64,000 nt of DNA from Streptomyces sp. CB09001. Lineage in GTDB: Bacteria > Actinomycetota > Actinomycetes > Streptomycetales > Streptomycetaceae. Made by a program: the position numbers and the translations under genes. The stretch covers positions 6,191,001 through 6,255,000 of the forward strand of contig NZ_CP026730.1 of assembly GCF_003369795.1 (NCBI RefSeq), read 5' to 3'. The number at the start of each line of letters is the position of its first letter. Position 1 is the stretch's first letter. The notes below the pieces were generated by a model. That model worked only from the letters and a program-made list of their open reading frames with translations. It did no database searches and had not been told where the DNA came from. Shown here one piece after another: positions 24,317-31,978 of this stretch.

Positions 24317-25007
24317 CTGACTAGTTGCGGGGCGGCTCAAGAGGGCGCCTCCCACGGGGGAACGCCCGTCGAGGGCGCACTGCCGCAGGACGTGGACGGT
24401 CCCTACCTCGTGGGGCAGGTCCCGAGGCGCAGTGACATGACCGAGGGACGCCCCGGTCTGCCGCTCGAACTTCGGTTCACCGTTCTCGACCTCGCTGGAA
24501 AGCCGCTCAAGGACGCCACCATCACCCTGTGGCACTGCGACCCGCTGGGCTACTACTCGGGGTACCTGGACATGGATCCGGACGAGTGGGTGGCAACGGC
24601 GACCCCAGAGGGGGTCACGGCCGTGGAATGGGATCCACCGGCCACCGACGACTCACGCTTTCTGCGTGGGACGCAGCCGCTGGACGAGCAGGGAGCCGTG
24701 GCCTTCAGCACCGTGTACCCGGGGTGGTGCTTCGGCCGCGCCATCCACATCCACATCGAAGTCCAGGTGGGCGGGGGAGGATTTCTGGACCAGCCAGCTC
24801 TACCTCCCCGAAGAGTGGAACAAGTTCACCGAGAAGCTCCCGCCCTACAACGGGCACTCCACGCTCGAGAGGCTCACCAACGCCTGTGAACCACGCCTTC
24901 AGATGCCAGGCTTTCACGACATGAGCGTGGGCCTGGAGCCCCTCACACCCGGGAGCCCGGAACTCGGACTGACCGGTTCGCTCACCCTTAACATCACCCG
25001 TACCTGA
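24317..25007 (+). pseudogene. Broken intradiol ring-cleavage dioxygenase
   Basis: Remnant of an extracellular-type intradiol (catechol) dioxygenase. After an in-frame TAG (24314-24316) the reading starts with LTSCGAAQEGASHGG, which looks like a lipobox plus mature N-terminus whose signal peptide is lost. VDGPYLVGQVPRR, LWHCDPLGYYSGY (a Tyr iron ligand), YPGWCFGRAIHIHIEV (Tyr and two His ligands) follow. A run of G at about 24770-24780 carries one extra base: the frame switches and continues as EDFWTSQLYLPEEWNKFTEK to LTGSLTLNITRT and a stop. So it has a missing start plus a frameshift. A sequencing slip could explain the G-run but not the missing start. Confidence 0.82.
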
Positions 25008-25076
25008 GGAACACCACCCGACCCCCTCCTGCAGGCATTCCGATTATCCGGACTCGCTTCATGGGGCGGCATCGAG

Positions 25077-25219
25077 TCGGAGCTGTCGGGCAGCCCGAAG
25101 AACGCCTGCTTGCGCCGGAGTTTCCGCCTCTACAGGTAGGTGCGGGCGGGCCGGCCCAGCGTGGCGCTGATGCCCGTCGCGACCACACCCAGGACGATGT
25201 TGCGTACGTCGTCAGTCAT
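25077..25219 (-). pseudogene. Truncated duplicate of the unknown membrane protein
   Basis: The minus-strand ATG (25219-25217) opens MTDDVRNIVLGVVATGIS, matching the start of the gene at 18844-19602. The Trp codon after RTYL is TAG here (TGG in the intact gene), then RRKLRRKQAFFGLPDSSDS, after which homology stops near 25077. It is a dead 5' fragment, not a functional gene. Confidence 0.85.
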
Positions 25220-25296
25220 GGGCGCGCATGCTAGCGGGCGTCCGCGTACTCGTGTTCGACGGGCGGCGGTGTGCGGGCGCGCACCGCGCGCTCGAC
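25077..25296. repeat. Right copy of about 217-bp direct repeat
   Basis: Near-gapless match to 19460-19677 in the same orientation. It ends just before the gamma-glutamyltranspeptidase leader. The copies have diverged at scattered positions, so the duplication is not recent. Confidence 0.85.
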
Positions 25297-25373
25297 ACGC
25301 GCTTCCCAGGTGCTCCTGACGCGGCCATGACGATCAACTAAGCTGCCCGAACGGCCTTTCCCTGGAGGTGCGG

Positions 25374-27182
25374 ATGCGTCGCCCTGTCGCACGGAATCTG
25401 ACGGTCCTGGCGGTCTCGGCCGCCGTGGTGGTGTCGGTGGGAGCGGCCGCGCCGCCCACGGCCCAGCACCGGCCCGCTCCGAAGACCCCGGTCGCCGTCG
25501 GGTACGGCGGCGCGGTCTCCAGCGTCGACCGGGACGCCTCCGCCGCCGGCATCGAGGTGCTCCGCAAGGGCGGCAACGCCGTCGACGCGGCCGTGGCCAC
25601 CGCCGCGGCACTGGGCGTCACCGAGCCGTACTCCGCCGGGGTCGGAGGCGGCGGCTACTTCGTCTACTACGACGCCGAGTCCCGCACCGTGCGCACCATC
25701 GACGGCCGCGAGACCGCGCCGCTGACCGCCGACGAGAAGCTCTTCACGGAGGACGGCAAGCCGCTCGCCTTCGCCGACGCCGTCACCAGCGGCCTGTCCG
25801 TGGGCACGCCGGGCACCCCGGCCACCTGGCAGACCGCCCTCGACCGGTGGGGCAGCCGGAAGCTCTCGTCCGTGCTGAAGCCCGCCGAGCGCCTGGCCCG
25901 GCACGGCTTCACCGTCGACGAGACCTTCCGCTCCCAGACCGCCGCCAACGAGCAGCGGTTCCGCTACTTCCCCGACACCGCCGAGCTGTTCCTGCCCGGC
26001 GGTGAACTCCCGGCCGTCGGCTCCACGTTCAAGAACCCCGACCTGGCCCGCACGTACCAGGAGCTGAGCCGCAAGGGTGTCGGCGCGATCTACCACGGCG
26101 CACTGGGCGAGGACATCGTCGACACCGTCAACAAGCCGCCCGTCGACCCGGACTCGGGCTGGAACGCGCGTCCCGGCGACCTGTCCGCCAAGGACCTCGC
26201 CGTCTACGAGGCGAAGCTCCAGGCGCCGACGAAGACCTCGTACCGCGGCCTGAACGTGTACTCCATCGCCCCCTCCTCCTCCGGCGGCACCACGGTCGGC
26301 GAGGCCCTCAACATCCTGGAGCGCACCGACCTCTCCACCGCGGACAAGGCCGGCTACCTGCACCGCTACATCGAGGCCAGCCGCATCGCGTTCGCCGACC
26401 GGGGCCGCTGGGTCGGCGACCCCGCCTTCGAGGACGTACCGGCGAAGGAGCTGCTGTCCCAGCGGTACGCCGACTCCCGTGAGTGCCTGATCAAGGACGA
26501 CGCGGTGCTCACCAGCCCCCTCGCCCCCGGCGACCCGCGGCACCCGGCCTCCTGCGCGGGCGGCGGCACGGCGGCGCCGACGACGTACGAGGGCGAGAAC
26601 ACCACGCACCTCACGGTGGCCGACAAGTGGGGCAACGTCGTCGCCTACACGCTCACCATCGAGCAGACCGGCGGCAGCGGCATCACCGTGCCCGGCCGGG
26701 GCTTCCTGCTCAACAACGAGCTGACGGACTTCTCCTTCGCCCCGGCCAACCCGGCCGTGCACGACCCGAACCTGCCCGGACCCGGCAAGCGCCCCCGTTC
26801 CTCGATCGCCCCGACGATCGTCCTGGACCGGCACCACGAGCCGGTGGTGGCCCTCGGCTCGCCCGGCGGCGCCACCATCATCACCACCGTGCTCCAGACC
26901 CTCACCGGCTTCCTCGACCGCGGGCTCCCGCTCGTCGACGCCATCGCCGCGCCGCGCGCCAGCCAGCGCAACGCCGCGCAGACCGAACTCGAACCCGGCC
27001 TCTACGACAGCGGCGTACGGGCCGAGCTGGAGGCCCTCGGGCACTCCTTCAAACTCAACCCCGAGATCGGCGCCGCGACCGCCGTACAGCGGCTGCCGCA
27101 CGGCAAGTGGCTGGCCGCCGCGGAGAAGGTACGGCGCGGCGGGGGCTCGGCGATGGTGGTCGAACCGGTGCGGCGGAGGTAG
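25374..27182 (+). CDS. ggt: Secreted gamma-glutamyltranspeptidase
   Basis: Extracellular Ntn-hydrolase that transfers or hydrolyses gamma-glutamyl groups, e.g. from glutathione; 602 aa. ATG 25374 was chosen over GTG 25368 because GGAGG ends 6 bp before it. Signal peptide: RRPVARN, hydrophobic LAVSAAVVVSVGAA. Large-subunit motifs include GGNAVDAAVATAAALGV and GVGGGGYFVYYD. The autoprocessing Thr410 starts the small subunit in YEGENTTHLTVADKWGN. SPGGATIITTVLQTL near the end is the gamma-glutamyl pocket segment. The stop abuts that of the convergent Clp gene. Actinomycetes lack glutathione, so the physiological substrate may be another gamma-glutamyl compound. Confidence 0.95.
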   Translation: MRRPVARNLTVLAVSAAVVVSVGAAAPPTAQHRPAPKTPVAVGYGGAVSSVDRDASAAGIEVLRKGGNAVDAAVATAAALGVTEPYSAGVGGGGYFVYYDAESRTVRTIDGRETAPLTADEKLFTEDGKPLAFADAVTSGLSVGTPGTPATWQTALDRWGSRKLSSVLKPAERLARHGFTVDETFRSQTAANEQRFRYFPDTAELFLPGGELPAVGSTFKNPDLARTYQELSRKGVGAIYHGALGEDIVDTVNKPPVDPDSGWNARPGDLSAKDLAVYEAKLQAPTKTSYRGLNVYSIAPSSSGGTTVGEALNILERTDLSTADKAGYLHRYIEASRIAFADRGRWVGDPAFEDVPAKELLSQRYADSRECLIKDDAVLTSPLAPGDPRHPASCAGGGTAAPTTYEGENTTHLTVADKWGNVVAYTLTIEQTGGSGITVPGRGFLLNNELTDFSFAPANPAVHDPNLPGPGKRPRSSIAPTIVLDRHHEPVVALGSPGGATIITTVLQTLTGFLDRGLPLVDAIAAPRASQRNAAQTELEPGLYDSGVRAELEALGHSFKLNPEIGAATAVQRLPHGKWLAAAEKVRRGGGSAMVVEPVRRR

Positions 27183-29711
27183 TCACGCTTCGGGGACGGG
27201 CCGCTCCGGCGTGCGGAACGCCAGCCGCCCGTCCTCGACGTCGACCGTCACCCGGCCGCCCTCCGCGACCCGGCCGTCGAGCAGCAGCCGGGACAGCTCG
27301 TTGTCCACCTCGCGCTGGATGGTGCGGCGCAGCGGCCGGGCGCCGTACTCGGGCTGGTAGCCGCGCTCGGCGAGCCAGTCCACGGCCGCGTCGGTGAAGT
27401 CGACGGTGATGCCCTGCGCGTGCACCATGCGGCGGGTCTGCTCCAGGAGCAGGCTGGTGATCTGCCGCAGCTGCTCGCCGCTGAGCTGGCGGAAGACCAC
27501 GATCTCGTCGACGCGGTTGAGGAACTCGGGCCGGAAGTGCTCCCGCAGCGGGCGCAGCACCTGCTCGCGCCGGGCCTCCTCGTCCGCCTCCGCGCCACCC
27601 GCGCCGAAACCGATGCCCGCGCCGCGCCGGGTGATCACGTCGGAGCCCAGGTTGCTGGTCATCACGACGACCGTGTTGGAGAAGTCCACGGTGCGGCCCT
27701 GCGAGTCGGTCAGCCGCCCGTCGTCCAGGACCTGGAGCAGGATGTTGAAGACGTCCGGGTGCGCCTTCTCCACCTCGTCCAGCAGCAGCAGCGAGTACGG
27801 GTGCCGGCGCACCACCTCGGTGAGCTGACCGGCCTCCTCGTGCCCGACGTAGCCGGGCGGGGCGCCGACCAGGCGGCTGACCGTGTGGCGCTCCTGGTAC
27901 TCGCTCATGTCGAGGCGGACCATGCGGTCCTCGCTGCCGAACAGCGCCTCGGCCAGCGCCCGGGCCAGCTCGGTCTTGCCGACGCCCGTCGGGCCGAGGA
28001 AGAGGAAGCTGCCGATGGGCCGGTCGGGACTGGACAGCCCGGCGCGCGAGCGCAGCACGGCGTCGGAGACGACCCGGACCGCCTCGTCCTGGCCGACGAC
28101 CCGTTCGTGCAGGTGGGACTCCAGGCCCAGCAGGCGGTCCTTCTCCTCCTGGGTGAGGCTGCTGACCGGGATGCCGGTCTGGCGGGAGACCACCTCGGCG
28201 ATGGACTCGGTGTCCACGACCAGGTCGAGCCCCTCGTCGGCCTGGCCGTCGCCGGTGGCCTCGGTGATCCGCTGCTTCAGCTCCACGATCCGGTCGCGCA
28301 GCTGGGTCGCCTGCTCGTACTGCTCGTCCGCGACCGCCTGGTCCTTGTCCCGGACCAGCTGGTCGACCTCGCGCTCCAGGGCGCGCACGTCGGTGCCCTT
28401 GGTGCGCGACTGGAGCCGGACGCGGGCGCCCGCCTGGTCGATCAGGTCGATGGCCTTGTCGGGCAGGCGCCGGTCGGTGAGGTAGCGGTCGGACATCTCC
28501 ACGGCCGCGACCAGCGCCTCGTCGGTGTAGCGGACCTGGTGGTGGGCCTCGTAGCGGTCGCGCAGGCCGCGCAGGATCTCGATCGCGTCGGCGGTGGTGG
28601 GCTCCGGCACCAGGATCGGCTGGAAGCGGCGGGCGAGGGCCGCGTCCTTCTCGATCCGGCGGAACTCCTCCAGCGTGGTGGCGCCCACGATGTGCAGCTC
28701 GCCGCGGGCCAGGGCGGGCTTGAGGATGTTCCCGGCGTCCATCGAGCCGCTCTCGCCGCCCCCGCCGGCGCCGACGACGGTGTGCAGCTCGTCGATGAAG
28801 ATGATCAGTTCGTCGGAGTGGGCGCGGATCTCGCCCACGATGTTGTTCATCCGCTCCTCGAAGTCGCCCCGGTAGCGGGTGCCCGCGACCACGCCGGTCA
28901 GGTCGAGGGCGACCACCCGGCGCCCGATCAGCACGTCGGGCACGTCGCCGTCGGTGATGCGCTGCGCCAGGCCCTCCACGATCGCGGTCTTGCCGACACC
29001 GGCGTCACCGATCAGCACGGGGTTGTTCTTGCCCCGCCGGGAGAGCACCTCGACCGTCTGCTCGATCTCCCCCTCGCGCCCGATCACCGGGTCGATCCGG
29101 CCCTGCTGGGCCAGATCGGTGAGGTCGCGGCCGTACTTGTCGAGGGTCGGCGTGTTCGTGGTCCGGGCGCTCTCGGTGCGGCCCTTCGCGGCCTCCGGCG
29201 ACTCCGTGGGCATGCTGGACGGCGCGAACCGGGCCGCGTTCAGGATGTGCCCGGCGGCCGAGTCCGGGTTGGCGGCCAGGGCGCTGAGCACGTGCTCCGG
29301 GCCGATGTACCCGGTGCCGGTGGAGCGGGCCAGCTCGTGCGCGTCCAGCAGGGCGCGCTTGACGGCCGGGGTGAGCGAGAGCGACGTGGGCGGCGGGACC
29401 TCGCCCGGCGGGTGCTGCACCGGGCCGGTCCGCTCGTCGATCTGCGAGGCCAGCGAGTCGGGATCGGCCCCCGCCCGGCTGAGCAGCCCCCGGGTCGGCT
29501 CGGTGGACAGCGCGGCCCGCAGCAGGTGCTCGGTGTCCAGGTCCCGGCTGCCGTGTTCGGCCGCGTACTGCGCGGCGCCGCGCACCAGCTCCCGGGCGGG
29601 CTGGCTGAGCAGTCGGCCGATGTCGATCTGCCGGGGCTTGGGCCCGCCGAAGAAGCGTGCCAGGAATTCCGCGAACGGGTCGCCCTCCGGGCCCATGTAG
29701 CCGCTGGTCAT
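27183..29711 (-). CDS. Clp/Hsp100 AAA+ unfoldase, ClpC-type
   Basis: Two-AAA-domain ATPase, 842 aa, that unfolds proteins for a protease or for disaggregation. The N-terminal double Clp-N region (about 40-170) contains LDTEHLLRAAL and YIGPEHVLSAL. First Walker A GDAGVGKT (about residue 235), Walker B LIIFIDELHT. The short middle region carries a UVR-like motif (YEQATQLRDRI), typical of ClpC rather than the long ClpB coiled coil. Second Walker A GPTGVGKT (about 570), LLLLDEVEKAH, and arginine-finger region EFLNRVDEIVVF. The unusual N-terminus (MGPEGDPFAEFLARFFGG) is Phe/Gly-rich, unlike housekeeping ClpC1. It is a single gene with no protease next to it. A stress-specific paralogue is inferred. 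Confidence 0.92.
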   Translation of the reverse strand: MTSGYMGPEGDPFAEFLARFFGGPKPRQIDIGRLLSQPARELVRGAAQYAAEHGSRDLDTEHLLRAALSTEPTRGLLSRAGADPDSLASQIDERTGPVQHPPGEVPPPTSLSLTPAVKRALLDAHELARSTGTGYIGPEHVLSALAANPDSAAGHILNAARFAPSSMPTESPEAAKGRTESARTTNTPTLDKYGRDLTDLAQQGRIDPVIGREGEIEQTVEVLSRRGKNNPVLIGDAGVGKTAIVEGLAQRITDGDVPDVLIGRRVVALDLTGVVAGTRYRGDFEERMNNIVGEIRAHSDELIIFIDELHTVVGAGGGGESGSMDAGNILKPALARGELHIVGATTLEEFRRIEKDAALARRFQPILVPEPTTADAIEILRGLRDRYEAHHQVRYTDEALVAAVEMSDRYLTDRRLPDKAIDLIDQAGARVRLQSRTKGTDVRALEREVDQLVRDKDQAVADEQYEQATQLRDRIVELKQRITEATGDGQADEGLDLVVDTESIAEVVSRQTGIPVSSLTQEEKDRLLGLESHLHERVVGQDEAVRVVSDAVLRSRAGLSSPDRPIGSFLFLGPTGVGKTELARALAEALFGSEDRMVRLDMSEYQERHTVSRLVGAPPGYVGHEEAGQLTEVVRRHPYSLLLLDEVEKAHPDVFNILLQVLDDGRLTDSQGRTVDFSNTVVVMTSNLGSDVITRRGAGIGFGAGGAEADEEARREQVLRPLREHFRPEFLNRVDEIVVFRQLSGEQLRQITSLLLEQTRRMVHAQGITVDFTDAAVDWLAERGYQPEYGARPLRRTIQREVDNELSRLLLDGRVAEGGRVTVDVEDGRLAFRTPERPVPEA

Positions 29712-29863
29712 CGTGTACGGACCTCCGCTGCATCGCTGATCGACGTGCCGGGGCCGGGTAACCCGGCAGACGTACGGTCATGCCCAACATGACACGTTCT
29801 GTTCCACCGGGCATGCCGGGAACCCGGGCGCGGCGGAGGGCCCCGCCCCGGCCGCCTCGTCTC

Positions 29864-30640
29864 TCAGAGGCCGTCCCTCGACGTCAGGACGCGCGGGCCG
29901 CCGTCCGTGATCGCCACCGTGTGCTCCACGTGCGCCGCCCGGGAGCCGTCGTTCGTGCGCAGGGTCCAGCCGTCGGGAGCCGCGTGGTAGTCGTCCCGGC
30001 CGCCGGCGGTCAGCATGGGCTCGATGGCGAGGACCATGCCGTGCCGCAGCGGGAGCCCGCGTCCCGGGCGGCCCTCGTTGGGCACCCCCGGGTCCTCGTG
30101 CATGTGCCGGCCGATGCCGTGGCCGCCGAAGTCCTCCATGATCCCGTAGCCGGCCGACCGGCACACCGTGCCGACGGCGTGCGCGATGTCGCCGATGCGG
30201 TTGCCGACCACGGCCGCCGCGATGCCCGCCTCCAGGGCCCGCTCGGCGGTCTCGATCAGCGTCACGTCGGCCGGGCGCGGGGTGCCCACCACGAAGCTGA
30301 GCGCCGAGTCGCCCGCCCAGCCGTCCAGGAGGGCGCCGCAGTCGATGGAGACGAGGTCTCCGTCCCGCAGGCGGTAGCCGTCCGGGATGCCGTGCACGAT
30401 CGCGTCGTTCACCGACGCGCAGATGACGCCCGGGAAGGGCGTCGGCGCGAAGGAGGGCCGGTACCTGAGGAACGGCGAGCCCGCGCCCGCCTCCCGCAGC
30501 ACCTGGTGCGCCACCGCGTCCAGCTCCAGCAGGGACACGCCCACGTCCGCGGCCTGCCGTACGGCGGTCAGAGCGCGCGCGACGACCTGTCCGGCCGCGT
30601 GCATGGCGTCGATCGATGTGTCCGTCTTCAGTTCCACCAT
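29864..30640 (-). CDS. map: Type I methionine aminopeptidase, leaderless
   Basis: Removes initiator Met from nascent proteins; 258 aa, di-metal pita-bread fold. Metal ligands are visible: Asp in VSIDCGALLDGWAGDSA (both Asp), His in GGHGIGRHMHEDP, Glu in MVLAIEPM and Glu in AHVEHTVAI. HGIPDGYRLRDGD is also typical. ATG 30640 lies about 8 nt after a TATAGT -10 (30653-30648) on the minus strand and has no ribosome site, so the mRNA is probably leaderless. A small XRE regulator is divergent, and ACCGGTAT motifs overlap both promoters. It looks like a regulated extra copy beside a housekeeping map elsewhere, by inference. Confidence 0.93.
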   Translation of the reverse strand: MVELKTDTSIDAMHAAGQVVARALTAVRQAADVGVSLLELDAVAHQVLREAGAGSPFLRYRPSFAPTPFPGVICASVNDAIVHGIPDGYRLRDGDLVSIDCGALLDGWAGDSALSFVVGTPRPADVTLIETAERALEAGIAAAVVGNRIGDIAHAVGTVCRSAGYGIMEDFGGHGIGRHMHEDPGVPNEGRPGRGLPLRHGMVLAIEPMLTAGGRDDYHAAPDGWTLRTNDGSRAAHVEHTVAITDGGPRVLTSRDGL

Positions 30641-30647
30641 GCCAATT

Positions 30648-30721
30648 ACTATACCGGTATTTGAATTGGGTTCGTGACATGTGGCGCACCCGGGGCCGGT
30701 ACGGGAAACCGGTATTAGAAT
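30648..30721. promoter_or_regulatory. Divergent leaderless promoters with repeated ACCGGTAT
   Basis: ATACCGGTAT (30651-30660, a 10-bp palindrome) overlaps the -10 TATAGT of map on the minus strand. ACCGGTAT recurs at 30708-30715, directly before the -10 TAGAAT (30716-30721) of the XRE gene, whose ATG follows 7 nt later. The motif is probably the XRE operator, giving coupled and autoregulated control. Confidence 0.65.
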
Positions 30722-30727
30722 GACGCC

Positions 30728-30979
30728 ATGGTACGCACCCCCCTGACCCCCGAAGAGCGCGAGCGCGGCGAGCGGCTCGGCCGCCTGCTGCGCGCGGCCC
30801 GCGGTGAGCGGAGCATGACGGCGGTGGCCGCCCAGGCCGGAATCTCCGCCGAGACCCTGCGCAAGATCGAGACCGGCCGGGCGCCCACCCCGGCGTTCTT
30901 CACGGTGGCCGCGCTGGCCGGCGCGCTGGGGCTGTCCATGGACGAGCTGGTGGGCAGGTGTGCGCCCGTGCCGGCCTGA
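30728..30979 (+). CDS. Small XRE-family (Cro/CI-type HTH) regulator
   Basis: 83-aa protein, almost entirely one helix-turn-helix: GERLGRLLRAARGE, MTAVAAQAGISAETLRKIETG (recognition helix within), PTPAFFTVAALAGALGLS, MDELVG. It has no ligand domain. The ATG is 7 nt from the -10, so translation is likely leaderless. It is divergent from map, with ACCGGTAT sites in both promoters; repression of map and of itself is inferred. Confidence 0.88.
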   Translation: MVRTPLTPEERERGERLGRLLRAARGERSMTAVAAQAGISAETLRKIETGRAPTPAFFTVAALAGALGLSMDELVGRCAPVPA

Positions 30980-31043
30980 GGCACCCGCACTCACCCACAG
31001 GAGTGCGAAACGAGATCGACACCGCGCCTTGACGACGATGGTC

Positions 31044-31107
31044 TTGGCAAGCCCGTCCGGCCAGGCTTACGTTCGTCCCTCTACGGCCTGCTCTACGGGC
31101 GTAGAGG
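31044..31107 (+). promoter_or_regulatory. Promoter and hairpin operator of the pyrimidine operon
   Basis: TTGGCA (31044-31049) and TACGTT (31068-31073), 18 bp apart, form a likely promoter. Immediately after the expected start point, CCTCTACG (31078-31085) and CGTAGAGG (31100-31107) form a perfect 8-bp inverted repeat with CTCTACGGG between them. It could be an operator blocking initiation or an mRNA 5' hairpin. Confidence 0.5.
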
Positions 31108-31135
31108 CTCTGACGTCGTGTCGAAGGAGCAGCTC

Positions 31136-31978
31136 ATGGCCAACGTCGTACGTGCCGCTCTCGTCCAGGCCACCTGGACCGGCGACACCGAGTCCATGGT
31201 GGCGAAACACGAGGAGCACGCCCGCGAGGCCGCCAGGCGGGGTGCCAAGGTCATCGGGTTCCAGGAGGTCTTCAACGCCCCCTACTTCTGCCAGGTCCAG
31301 GACCCCGAGCACTACCGCTGGGCCGAGCCCGTCCCCGACGGACCCACGACCCGCCGCATGCAGGCGCTGGCCCGCGAGACCGGCATGGTGGTCGTCGTCC
31401 CCGTCTTCGAGGTCGAGCAGTCCGGCTTCTACTACAACACCGCGGCCGTGATCGACGCCGACGGCACCGTCCTCGGCACCTACCGCAAGCACCACATCCC
31501 GCAGGTCAAGGGCTTCTGGGAGAAGTTCTACTTCCGCCCCGGCAATCTCGGCTGGCCGGTCTTCGACACCGCCGTCGGCAAGGTCGCCGTCTACATCTGC
31601 TACGACCGGCACTTCCCGGAGGGCTGGCGCCAACTCGGCCTCGGCGGCGCCCAGCTCGTATACAACCCCTCGGCCACCCACCGCGGCCTCTCCGCCCACC
31701 TGTGGCGGCTCGAACAGCCCGCCGCGGCCGTCGCCAACGAGTACTTCGTCGCCGCCATCAACCGCGTCGGCGTCGAGGAGTACGGGGACAACGACTTCTA
31801 CGGCACGTCCTACTTCGTGGACCCGCGCGGGCAGTTCGTCGGCGACCTCGCCAGCGACAGCAAGGAGGAACTCGTCGTCCGCGACCTGGACTTCGACCTC
31901 ATCGACGAGGTACGGCAGCAGTGGGCCTTCTACCGCGACCGCCGGCCCGACGCCTACGAGGGGCTGGTGCGGCCGTGA
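31136..31978 (+). CDS. Nitrilase-superfamily amidohydrolase, beta-ureidopropionase-like (copy 1)
   Basis: Hydrolyses an N-carbamoyl amino acid (N-carbamoyl-beta-alanine in the expected pathway) to amino acid, CO2 and ammonia. 280 aa. Catalytic triad: Glu in VIGFQEVFNAPYF, Lys in GTYRKHHIPQV, Cys in VAVYICYDRHFPE. FWEKFYFRPGN is typical of ureidopropionases. ATG 31136 lies 6-7 bp after GAAGGAG; the GTG at 31118 overlaps that site. Its stop overlaps the GTG of the aminotransferase gene. A close paralogue of identical length lies at 35059-35901 in the same locus. Substrate division between the copies is unknown. Confidence 0.9.
   Translation: MANVVRAALVQATWTGDTESMVAKHEEHAREAARRGAKVIGFQEVFNAPYFCQVQDPEHYRWAEPVPDGPTTRRMQALARETGMVVVVPVFEVEQSGFYYNTAAVIDADGTVLGTYRKHHIPQVKGFWEKFYFRPGNLGWPVFDTAVGKVAVYICYDRHFPEGWRQLGLGGAQLVYNPSATHRGLSAHLWRLEQPAAAVANEYFVAAINRVGVEEYGDNDFYGTSYFVDPRGQFVGDLASDSKEELVVRDLDFDLIDEVRQQWAFYRDRRPDAYEGLVRP

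Larger units (their letters stand above)
25008..25373. other. Gap holding the right repeat copy and the ggt upstream region
   Basis: 25008-25076 shows nothing recognisable. 25077-25296 is the right copy of the direct repeat, containing a dead gene start on the minus strand. 25297-25373 is the leader of the gamma-glutamyltranspeptidase gene, with GGAGG at 25363-25367. No other gene seen. Confidence 0.7.

Noticed and set aside
24994..25188. Small minus-strand gene over the repeat copy
   Set aside because: It is an out-of-frame reading of the truncated duplicate. The in-frame copy has a stop.
19460..25296. Insertion sequence or transposon
   Set aside because: No transposase, terminal inverted repeat or integrase gene was seen. 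Described only as a repeat-bounded block.
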